Shown piece after piece: positions 8,114 to 17,300 of a stretch of DNA of 22,824 bases. The notes under the pieces are model-generated. The model worked only from the letters and a program-made list of their open reading frames with translations, made no database searches and was not told the DNA's origin. Made by a program: the position numbers and the translations under genes. Origin of the DNA: Zelonia costaricensis (lineage: Eukaryota; Euglenozoa; Kinetoplastea; Trypanosomatida; Trypanosomatidae); the NCBI GenBank assembly GCA_030849075.1, contig JASAOO010003112.1, forward strand, positions 1 to 22,824, in the 5' to 3' direction. How positions within the stretch are numbered: the stretch's first letter is position 1; the number at the start of each line of letters is the position of its first letter.

Positions 8114-9251
8114 TCAAAACCGTTACTGCGCGCACTTGCGAACAGTTCACTCGGATGTGGTACACAACACCCTCATTGGTTGCTGCAGGGTGCAGACTTC
8201 CCGATTTAAGGCCCGGTCCCTGAACTGCGGCGGCGGCGGTCCCACTCCTCCAGTTTGTCGTCAACGATTTCAGTTGTTCCGTCCTCCGAATCGGGGGACG
8301 GTCCCTGACGGTTCGCGCTTAGGTGGCGCCCCAGTTCCATCATAGCTATGTCCCGAGCACACCGCCGGCGCGGCATCCCATCTTGTAGAATTACACCTCG
8401 CACAGGGGACCGGGGTGTCCAGTGAAAGCGGGCCGTGCAGAAGCATGTGTCGCCTCGCAAACAGCTTGCACAGAGCCACGACGGGGGGAAGAGGCCAGCA
8501 GCGGCGCTTGCCGGATGGTGACGCAGCGTACATCGTTCATGAGGGGCGGGAAAAAGGGTCACGGCGCGCCGGGCTGCGGCGGGCGGGCAGACAAGCCTTC
8601 AATGCGCCGTGACCGGTGACGCAGCCGTAGCACACCTCGCACGGAGATGGTGGTGGGAGGGGGGGGGGGCACGCGCCGCGGGTGCTTTGGGGCGCGTGAC
8701 GGCCCTGGGGGGATGGTTGCTGTGAGTCGTTGGGGACAGCCCCCCACCCACGCGGCGCACTACCCCCCCCCCGCGCGGTTGGTCTACGAATAGGCCCCAA
8801 GGGCACGCATGCGCCTCTGCGAAAACCTGTCAAAGTTGTTTCTTCCCTGCGCGTGGGTTGGAAGCCGCCTGTTACTCTCCCCGGATCGCTGTGGTAAAGA
8901 ACCATTAGCGAAGGGTACCGCCGCTGGTGTGGTGGTTTCGTGGAATGCCTAAGCCTCCCGCGCCCCGGTGGCCAACACGTGATTCATGCGTTCCGCTGCC
9001 GGGCTTCCGACGTAGCTGCTTTTGCCGGCTCGCCAACAGCCTCGCCCCAGCCGAGCCCACAGCGGCGGAAGAGAAGCTGACAAGAGCGACGCCCTCGCGC
9101 CTTCATCAGCATGGAGCTTCTGTGGCCATGTCCGCCTCGGAAAGCCGTCTACGGACGCCGCGGGATCGGTGTTTAACGCCACAGGGGGGATAAGGGGATT
9201 GTGACAACTACCAGTGGCACTGTGCGGATTCCCTCTGCCTGAAAACGGCGG

Positions 9252-9428
9252 TTATGCGGGGCCACAGCGGCCTCCATGTCGGAAGACACGGTTCGGAGGG
9301 TGCAGGAGAAGCGGACGGCGCGCCACTTTCTGCAGGGCCACCGATCTCTCCTTTTTGTCGAGCACAGCGACGCCACCCCCCCCCCCCGACTGGACATCAG
9401 CCTCTGCCGCGCCATCTGTGCGGAGAGA
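9252..9428 (-). pseudogene. RNase H domain fragment
   Basis: In the minus frame beginning at about 9428 the peptide reads RTDGAAEADVQSGGGGG and then VAVLDKKERSVAL. This is the first strand-turn-strand of an RNase H fold with its T-D-G motif, as in the RNase H of ingi and L1Tc. Later catalytic acids are not recognisable. It sits about 850 nt downstream of the RT box C, as expected for the clade. A C-run at about 9378-9390 may mark one of the small indels. Confidence 0.6.
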
Positions 9429-10260
9429 AGCGGAACGTCGTGAAGTCTTTGAGGTGCTATAGGCTTGCGATGTCCTTGCCTGCTGGTACGGTGTGAACTT
9501 TAGGCTCTCCTGGCAGCGCCCCATTGAACTACACACCCCTGGACTGCATGGCGGACGGGTGGTTCATGGGGACGCAAAGGAATGGACGCAGGCGTGGCCG
9601 CAAGCAAGCCGCCTGAGCGACCCCGCCACGTAATGACCTACGGGGTGGGCGCCCAGTGCCCGATCCAGCAACCACCCCGCGTGATGGCGGAGGGGTACAC
9701 TTTTGTGCGAAGGAGATGGAGGATTGAGTTGGATGGGGGCCGGTGGACTTCTTTGGGGAGACCTCGCGTGCTCACTTTGGCATCCCCACGATGACCGCAG
9801 CTGCTTTTGCGTGAGAGCTCTTCAGGGGCTTCCCCCAGTTGGCGGTAGAGGTCTTCCGCCAGTGGGTTGCTATGTGCATCAGTTTGGACTCGGTGAAGAC
9901 GGAGCGGAATGTACGGCATGTCTTGTCAGGGACCCCAGTGCTGCGTGCACATCGCTTTTGGTTTCGACTGCTGAGCGGCCACGGTTCCTGGCACAGATGG
10001 GACGCCCCCCCCCCCCCCATCCGCCCTCACACAAAAACAAAGGTTGAATCTCCGCTACAGGAAGTCGGTGGCGCCTGTCCCCCTGGAGTGGCATGCCTTT
10101 TCACCTGAAGGTCAACTGGATGTGATGCAGTGCACCGAGCAACGTGCACTTCGCTTTCCTCGTGCTGAGCGACGCGGGGCACCACGTACCCCGTGGTCCG
10201 CATCTCCAAAACTCCGAGAACCTACTGTGGCGCTGCCTGGGTTGAGTCGGCCCCACCGCA

Positions 10261-10740
10261 CTCACCAAGAATGGTTGGGCCGCCGGCGAAAAAGTAATGG
10301 TGAACTCGGTCTACGCCGTTGGGCCGTCAGCCGAGAGAGCCCAAGGCGATGACAAATGGCCGGGGGCCGGGGGCTGGGCCTGGCGGGCCTTTGAAAGTAA
10401 AAGCGCCTGCTTTTGGGGGTGTGCTGGGGGGGAGAGGGGACGAGCGCGTGTGTTACAAACGCCGAGGAAGCCCATGATCTACCCGCACGGGAATGGTACG
10501 ACTTCGAAACTGCATAGCACTGTGATGGTGCAGCCCCCGTCAACGGAGTCGAATGGTCTGGCGCAAGCGACGAAGGGGGCCTCAACCATCACGGCATGCG
10601 GTCGTTGGGAAATTCTGTGAGGAACGAGGTCGGAGGGGCTTCGCTGTCGAGGGGTGGGGGTGAGTGGGTCCTTCTTGTGGGGGCTGAAGGCTTGGCTCTG
10701 GCTGATCGCGTGTTTCTCTGGCGACGATGCGTTTGGAGAG
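10261..10740 (-). pseudogene. Reverse transcriptase domain fragment, frameshifted and inactive
   Basis: Four RT blocks follow each other over 480 nt. Block 1 (10737-10663) and boxes B and C share one frame, while box A (10580-10482) is in another, so at least two frameshifts occurred. A TGA at 10329-10327 lies between B and C. The box A aspartate survives (F-D in RPFDSVD), but both catalytic aspartates of box C are glycines (F-A-G-G at 10290-10279). RT activity is therefore impossible even apart from the frame breaks. The roughly 97-codon spacing from box A to box C fits the ingi/L1Tc family. Confidence 0.75.
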
Positions 10741-10859
10741 CTTGAGGAGGTTGCTCGTGGGTGTGGCCGTGCGGTGGGGGGAGCCCTCGGCGGCTTGGGG
10801 GCAGTCGGTAGTGAGATGGTGTGGTCCACGTCGTGTGCGTGCCGCTCGGCTGTGAGTCG

Positions 10860-12450
10860 CGGGCGGGGGGGGGGAGGGACTTGCCTCTCTTGGGAGGCGC
10901 TCTTGTTCTGTCGTTGGGGATGCCAATGGGTTTAAGGGCAGACCTGGTTTACACATCTCGCTGTCCTGTTCCCAGTTTGCCGGGACAAGTCATGGAAGGT
11001 TCCCCTTCGGAGGCGCGGGGACGAGCGCGGGACGACGCCGGGGTGTCTTTGGGTGGCGTTGTTTGTGCGGTTGATGCCGTGTGTGACTGGGTCCTTGGGG
11101 GTGGCTCTGTGGTTGGGCGCGTGTGTGTGGTTGTTGTGCTCTCACGTTGCCTCTCCCGTTGCACGTTGGCTTGTTTCCCAGAAAGGGTTCGGGGTCTGGC
11201 GCGGCGCTTGGTCGTGCGGGTGCGTTGGCTTTCGTTGGCGGCTCACGTCTACAACGCGTTCCTCCAGTGGCGCTGCTGGGCGTTCGGTTTTCAGCTGGTG
11301 CAGGGGTTTCGGCGGCTGGAGTGCGCCGCTCGGGCTTTCTGAAAGCTGCGAAGCCGGCAAACCTTGTGTGGCGCACCTGGTCTGCGCCAAACGCATTGCA
11401 GGTGATTTGCCCCTGTCGAATGCAACGGGCGGAAATTTCCTGAGGGGGGGGGCGGTTGATTTTGCGCGGTTGAGAAAGCGGCAAGGTTTATGTTGGCGGC
11501 CGCACTTGCGGTTCCGTGGGACTTGGCGGTGGGCACTTTTGTGGGCGGTGGGTGGGTGGGGACTGTGACCGTGAAAGCACCGTTGGGCTGGTTTTTTTTC
11601 TCCTTGAGCGGTGCTTGGAAACCTCACCGCAGGGCCATTTTTACCACCCCCACATTTCCGGCACGGCCCCATGCTAGCTGCTGCCAGGGAAAAGGGTGAT
11701 GGCCGTGGCGTCATGGACGCCGCTGGTTGAGGCGCGGGTCTTCCTGCTCCAGGTCTCGAGCGGATGGCGGGGGAGATAAATCGACTCCTCTTCGCGTCTT
11801 CTCTCAGATGATCTCGCGCTCTCCTTCCTGCCGGTGCGCCGACGCTCTCAGCTCATCGTGCTTGTTCTCGTTGGCGACCGGCTCGATAGGAAAAAAACGA
11901 TTCCGCTGGGCAGAGGAAGAAGGGGGGTGGCGTAATGATGCTTACTCACTGCGCGTTGGGTCGGTTGCAGCCGAAGTGCCTCAGGGCGTGATTGGGCGGG
12001 ACGAGAGGAGGGGATTGACAATAGTTTTGAAATCGTCTACTACTCTCTTCCGCACCTTTGGGCTCCGAGTTAAGCCACTGCTTCGGCGTCTTGCTTCCTT
12101 TCCATGTCACGATGGTGGGAGAGAGCGGGGCAGAGTGCGCTGTTGCCGTTACTATACGCTGGGGCGTGAGGCGACCACCTCGCCAAAAAGTGGAGCTTTG
12201 GGTTGTCGGTTCGCGGGCCCACGAGGCGAGCGTCTTGGAACACCTCATGCCGCGCTTTGCGGTGGACGGAGGCTGCCAGCGGCGAGGTTTTTCGTTTGGG
12301 AAGACCTGCCAGTGCGTTCGTAGGAGTCGGTGCAGGGCCAGGCGAGGCAACTGGTTATGGGGATGGGCGTCTTCCATGAATCTTATGAACGCGCGCGTTT
12401 CTGCTTTGAGAAGCACTTTGCGTGCGTCCCACGGTAACCCGTGGCGCACG
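10860..12450 (-). other. Possible 5' part of the retrotransposon remnant
   Basis: The stretch upstream of the RT block has the same strong C-richness on the minus strand and no host gene. In an intact element it would encode the linker and the AP-like endonuclease. A minus peptide near 12120-12010 (PLSPTIV...KQWLNSEPKGAEESSRRFQNY) resembles the end of an endonuclease domain (SDHxPL...) and the conserved LNFKKA..W segment that follows, but the match is weak. No start of the element was recognised. Confidence 0.3.
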
Positions 12451-12749
12451 TCGTGAGCTCCGCATTGCATCGAGGTGCTGCAGACCTTCGCTTTTTTTTT
12501 TCTGCCACCTTTTTAGATTGCCTGCTCTGTGCCTCGTAAGTGCTGTTCCACCGTACACATGAAAGCTCGCGCGGAGTCAGAAACTGCTCAGCATGCCTAA
12601 AGATAATCTGCCTTGGGGCCCGAAAACCGCATTTTTGTGCTGCGGCGCCAGCAGTGCGGACGGCTGCGGTTTTCTGCACACTTGCAGCCGAGGCAAGAAT
12701 AAAAAAAAGAATACCGTCCCCTCAGCGACATGTTCACTCGTACTACTAG

Positions 12750-12789
12750 CCTGTTTTGTCCCTTCTCTCTCCTCCCTTCTTTCTTTCAG
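12750..12789 (+). promoter_or_regulatory. Trans-splice acceptor of phosphatase mRNA
   Basis: A 38-nt run made almost only of C and T ends in TTTCTTTCAG, with the AG at 12788-12789. The phosphatase ATG follows 34 nt later. It is the clearest spliced-leader acceptor in the window. It decides the start of that gene, because the longer open frame beginning at 12593 would be cut by it. Confidence 0.75.
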
Positions 12790-12823
12790 CATATTTGCAC
12801 AGCTCCCGTCGAGTGTTGCCAAA

Positions 12824-13915
12824 ATGAATGCTGGCTTCTTTCGTAAATACCAAGGAGTGGGATTTATGGGTATGTTTCTAGCGCTAGCTGCTCTCTGCAC
12901 GCTTGGTGCTGCCGAGGTGCAGCTCATCGAGGTACACCGCATCGTTGCCGTCGGTGATATCCACGGTGATGTGGATAATTTCGCTCAAATCTTGCGCCTC
13001 GCTGACCTCATCGACTACGACGAGAAGCTGCCGCTGGATGTGATCAACAACCCGCCGCGCTGGAAGCACTCTGTTCGCCTTGGCAACGGGACGGAGGTAC
13101 GCACGACTCTGGTTCAGATGGGCGACTTGATCGACCGTGGAGAGCAGGATCTAGAGGCACTGAGTCTTGCCATGACCCTGCAGGAGGAAACGTCTCAGTC
13201 CTCCTCGCGTGACAAGGTGGTGCTGCTCATCGGCAACCACGAGCTGCTCAACATTCAGGGACACTACCACTACGTCAACGCGCGCACCAACGGTGGATTT
13301 GCGTCGAAGGCCCTCCGGGCCGAGGGGATGAAAGCCAGCGGCGCTTTCGGCAAGTATATTGTAGACAACTTCAAGACAGCTCACGTGGAGGAAGGTGTAC
13401 TCTTCGTGCATGGCGGCATCGAGCTTGAGATGGGGATCAAGGACATAGAAGCGGTAAACCGCGAGGTTCAAAAGGCGCTGCGACAAGGCGCGTTTCGGAA
13501 CAGGTTTCTGCGGAGCAACGGTCCGTTGTGGACTCGCAAGATGATTATGGATAGCATGAGCGGCGACTGCGATGACACCAGGGCAGCCTTGAAGGAGCTG
13601 GGTGCTACGCGCGTTGTCGTCGGCCATACCCCGCAGGACTCTGGCCACGTTGAGGAGTACTGCGATGGGCAGGTTCTTGCCATCGATGTGGGTGTCAGTC
13701 GGTGGATGTACAATAAGGTTGCCGCACTAGAGTTGGTTTTCTCGCGATTCAAGGACCCAATCACCGACCTGGTGACGACGAAGTATTTGATTCGTGAGCT
13801 GCGCAAAGGCTCGGCTCGCTTTGCTCCACTAAGCGGCGAAGGTGTTACGAAACCGGCGGCCAACAGCAGCGACGCCCAAGCTGCCGCGGGGGTGGACGAG
13901 GATGGGGACCTGTGA
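12824..13915 (+). CDS. Shewanella-like protein phosphatase (calcineurin-like metallophosphatase)
   Basis: 363 residues from the ATG at 12824, chosen because a strong splice acceptor ends at 12789. The metallophosphatase signature is complete: GDIHGD (44-49), GDLIDRG (100-106), GNHE (137-140), HGG (196-198) and GHTP (267-270), giving the two-metal site. NHELLNIQGHYHYV (139-152) and GPLWTR (233-238) are characteristic of the Shewanella-like (SLP) group of PPP phosphatases and argue against ApaH-like or PP1/PP2A members. SLPs dephosphorylate Ser/Thr or Tyr residues; the substrate here is unknown. Residues 13-30 are hydrophobic and end in an Ala-rich site, so a signal peptide or anchor is likely and the enzyme probably acts in the secretory pathway or outside the cytosol. 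The last 30 residues are low-complexity. First gene of the rightward array. Confidence 0.9.
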   Translation: MNAGFFRKYQGVGFMGMFLALAALCTLGAAEVQLIEVHRIVAVGDIHGDVDNFAQILRLADLIDYDEKLPLDVINNPPRWKHSVRLGNGTEVRTTLVQMGDLIDRGEQDLEALSLAMTLQEETSQSSSRDKVVLLIGNHELLNIQGHYHYVNARTNGGFASKALRAEGMKASGAFGKYIVDNFKTAHVEEGVLFVHGGIELEMGIKDIEAVNREVQKALRQGAFRNRFLRSNGPLWTRKMIMDSMSGDCDDTRAALKELGATRVVVGHTPQDSGHVEEYCDGQVLAIDVGVSRWMYNKVAALELVFSRFKDPITDLVTTKYLIRELRKGSARFAPLSGEGVTKPAANSSDAQAAAGVDEDGDL

Positions 13916-14359
13916 TTCGGCGCATACGTAGCGTTTTCTGCTGCCTTTCACTTTTCTTTTTTGTTTTGCCGTCCGATGCGCTGAGGCGTGCGTATGATGA
14001 GCGTAATCAACTCCACCGACATGTGCTTTTCGGTTTGTTTGAGCTCAACGCCAGCGTCTCCGCTGCTGAACATACAAGGAAAATAAAAGAGCAAAAGTGT
14101 CGAGGGCTTCCTTTAAGCTGCTCGCGAAGATAACCGGCGCCGATTCTCGCTCCTCAGAAGCGCCTTCTCAGTGCCTTCCGCTGCATTTCGACTTGGTTTT
14201 ATTCGCGGATGCACTTGCTCTGCCGCGAGTTGCTACTTTCTGAACTACAGCTCCTCTCTTCTCCCTTGCGCTCCCTATGCAATCAGTTTTTTTTTTTCTC
14301 TGTGAAGCCGCTCACTTGATTGTAGAGTCAAAAAAAAAGGCCACACATACAGGCACCAA
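13916..14359 (+). other. Intergenic spacer with splice acceptor for helicase gene
   Basis: 444 nt between two plus-strand genes. A pyrimidine-rich block at about 14250-14300, including a T-run at 14287-14297, precedes AGs at 14285-14286 and 14306-14307. These are candidate spliced-leader acceptors 50-75 nt upstream of the helicase ATG. No gene is seen. Confidence 0.55.
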
Positions 14360-17300
14360 ATGCATCCTGGCGGACAGTACAAAGGCGGCTACCATCGCCA
14401 AAATGGACAGCCAAACCAAAACCAGAGTCGACCGGGCGACCAGCCTACTCAAGGCAGCAACGCGCAGCCGCAAGGAAGGGGTGGCGGCCACAACGGCGGA
14501 GGCAGGGGCCGCGGCGGCGGACCACCGTTTCATCGCGGACGGGGTGGACCGCCACCTTTCCAACGCGGACGCGGCGGTCCACAGGTTAACAACTTTGCGA
14601 CACCCATGATGCAGATGGCGGTTCCGGTGTTCATGCAGAATTTCCAACAGCCGCCGCCGCCGCAGCCGCAACAGCAGCAGTACGGCGTGCGGGACAACGG
14701 CAACGCGGCGAAGGTGGACAAAAATGACGTCTCGACGTGGCGGCGGAAGGACTTTCACGAGCTGGTGAAGGCGTTCGTGGAAAACAAAAACTCCAATGAG
14801 CTGACATTTCCGTCCACGTTGACGCCTGCTCAGCGCAACATGGTTCATCGAATTGCCATGACGTTCAACCTAGATCATAAGTCCAGTGGTGAGGGCGCTG
14901 CTCGAGTGCTGAAGCTGACCAAGATTGGCGGGACGATTGACGCAATGAAGCGGCAGCAGGACGCCGCTGTTGGAGGAGTGCGCATCAAAACAATAGACGG
15001 CTATCAAGGTGCCCAGTCACTCGACCACGATCACCTGTCTGACGCTGATGTCACCGCTCTGGCGGAGGCGCTGAAGCCACACAGGAACAGCATGACTGCT
15101 GAAATTCGCGCTGTTGCCAACGAGCGCGCCGCTGAACGGAAGCACTTCCGTCTTCGCCAGGGCGGCCTTTCTTCTGTGCCGAAGCTTGGCCGGCCGGTGA
15201 ACCGGGCCCAACTGCAGCGGTTCCGTGAAACGCTTCCCGCGTATCGTCACGGCCCTCAAATTGTGAAGGCGGTGCAAGACAACTCTGTCCTGGTAATCAG
15301 CGGCGACACAGGTTGCGGCAAGACCACACAGATTCCGCAAATGCTGTACGATGCTGGTATTTTCGACAAGCAGCACGACATCATTTGCACTCAGCCCCGT
15401 CGCATTAGTGCGCTTTCCGTTGCACAGCGCGTCGCGACAGAGCGAGGCGAGGCGTGCGGTGACAGTTGCGGCTACGTCATTCGCTTCGAGAACGTGACGA
15501 GCGCAAGCTCACGTATCATTTACCAAACGACGGGCATTTTGCTGCGCCGGCTTCACACAGAGCCGGAGCTGCGTGGGGTCGCGTGCATCATTGTGGACGA
15601 GGTGCACGAGCGCGACGTCGAGACAGACTTCTGTCTGCTGCTCTTGCGTGACCGGCTGCGCGCGCAGCAGCAACACCCCGGGCGCTACCCGTTGCAGCTG
15701 AAGCTGGTGGTGATGTCGGCCACGGTGCAGATCGAGACCTTGGTGTCTTACTTTGCTGGCTTTAACAACGGGCGACCCGTCCCGCTCATCTCGATCCCCG
15801 GAACGCTGTTTCCTGTGACGGAGTTTTTTCTGGAGGATGCTCTGCGAAAGGTCGGTGCCTCGGCGGCGGCGGCGCCGGCAATGGGGCTGGTTGCTGGTCA
15901 GGGCAACCGCAAGCAGCACGGCGCTGGCGAGCCGGCGAAGGAGGGGAATGCGGCTTTGTACGAGCAACTGAAATCCTCTGTTTTCGACACTTTTGACCGC
16001 GATGTGGAGGCGCTCGTGCCGTACGATTTGCTGTGCGACCTGATCAAGAAGATCCACGACGAGTCCCGGTCGCGCGCCGAGAGCATCCTGGTGTTTCTGC
16101 CAGGCTGGGCTGCCATTTCGGCCATTGGGAACCGGCTGAGGCGCTCGCAATTTGCCAAGGAGCTGTCCATTCTGATGCTGCACTCGAGCCTGACGACAGC
16201 GGAACAGCAGCGGGTGTTTGAACGGCCTCCAAAGCACTACCGCAAGGTCGTCCTCGCCACCAGCATCGCCGAGACCAGCATCACCATCGACGACATCGTG
16301 TACGTGATCGATAGCGGCCTCGTCAAGGGAACCTCGTACGACCCGCTGGGTAACACGAGCGCTCTGAAGGCGACGCTCATCAGCAAGGCCAACGGCGTGC
16401 AGCGTCGCGGGCGAGCCGGTCGCTGTCAGCCTGGCGTGTGCTACCACCTTCTGCCCAAGGTGGCTTACGACGGGTTGCCAGACTTCTTGCCGCCCGAAAT
16501 TGTGCGCTCGCCTCTGGAGGAGGTGTGCCTGCAGCTGAAGGCTATCGAGTCGCACGACAAGTGCGCTAATGTCCTCGCCAGGGCGATGAGCGCGCCGCCG
16601 GCTGAGGCCATCGAGCACGCCGTGCAGTTTTTGACCGACATGGGAGCGTTCACGGCTGAGGACGAGAGGATGACAAACCTCGGCAGGGCTCTCGCAGAGC
16701 TTCCGACGCACCCGCTGCTGGGCAAGATGCTTTTCACCGCCGCGTGCTTTGGGGTGCTGGACACCGTCGCCACCATCGCGGCCGGACTCTCAGTCAAGTC
16801 GCCGTTCATCCGCCCGCAAGCTTTCGAGAAGAACGCCGCACGAGAGAACATCACGCGCATCGACAACGGGGTGCTGTCTGATCACTTCTGCGTGGTCACG
16901 CTCTACAACGAGTGGCTGCGCAGCGGGCGCAGCTTTCAGTACGCGGCCTCCCACTTTGCCGATAACACAACACTGCGGTCGCTGGAGCGGACGAAGCACC
17001 AGTTCGTGCGCCTTGTGCTGCAGTCTTCGTTCGCCAAGGGAATAGCGTCGCCGGAGGCGCACCTGTCGCGGTATGCGAGCAACAAGGGCCTCGTGCGCCT
17101 GGTGTTGCTGTGGTCGCTCTACCCGCGCCTCGCCACCATCGAGTACCGCGCGAACCGCGACACGCAGAACCCGCAAGTCTTCTGCTGGGACAACAAGGCC
17201 GCCGTCTTCTCCATGAACTCCGCCCTCGCGTTCTACAAGCGCCGCGACTTTCGCTCCAACTCCTTCGTGACGTACTACGACCGCATGAACCTCGAGGCGA

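Larger units (their letters stand above)
7700..12450 (-). mobile_element. Decayed ingi/L1Tc-clade non-LTR retrotransposon (DIRE-type)
   Basis: On the minus strand, fragments of a single retrotransposon polyprotein appear in the right order and at plausible spacing. The RT fingers segment (10737-10663) resembles the clade's LLERIVARR...LQPQQAGF region. RT box A (10580-10482) reads RPFDSVDGG. Box B (10389-10354) reads GPPGPAPGPRPF, a decayed GVPQG..LGPLLF. Box C (10308-10261) reads YFFAGGPTIL, a decayed FFADDLTLL. An RNase H start RTDGAAEADVQSGG lies at 9422-9381, and a C2H2 finger at 8062-7997. At least three frames are used and there are stops, so the element is dead. The core 7997-10740 is well supported. 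The outer limits are estimates: the 5' part, which should hold the endonuclease domain, is too decayed to recognise, and neither the 5' signature, the poly(A) tail nor target-site duplications were identified. Confidence 0.75.
6959..12823. other. Divergent strand-switch region
   Basis: All confident genes left of this interval are on the minus strand and all to the right are on the plus strand. No intact gene lies within it. In Leishmania and its relatives, divergent strand-switch regions are where RNA polymerase II starts both polycistronic units, usually without a TATA-type promoter, and I see none. The interval has three parts: an ordinary flank (6959-about 7700), the retrotransposon remnant (about 7700-12450) and a flank leading to the phosphatase gene. 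Any convergent or single-stranded RNA gene inside it was not detected; I searched by eye for a tRNA B-box and found none. Confidence 0.85.

Noticed and set aside
10821..11568. Long plus-strand frames rich in Val, Leu, Gly and Trp over the remnant
   Set aside because: They are antisense to the retrotransposon and result from its G-rich complement; no membrane-protein family fits.
12593..12823. N-terminal 77-residue extension of the phosphatase frame
   Set aside because: A strong splice acceptor ends at 12789 inside the extension, and the downstream ATG gives a proper signal-peptide-like N-terminus.
15509..16711. 400-residue minus-strand frame antisense to the helicase
   Set aside because: Shadow of the high-GC helicase coding frame; Arg/His/Gln-rich with no motif.
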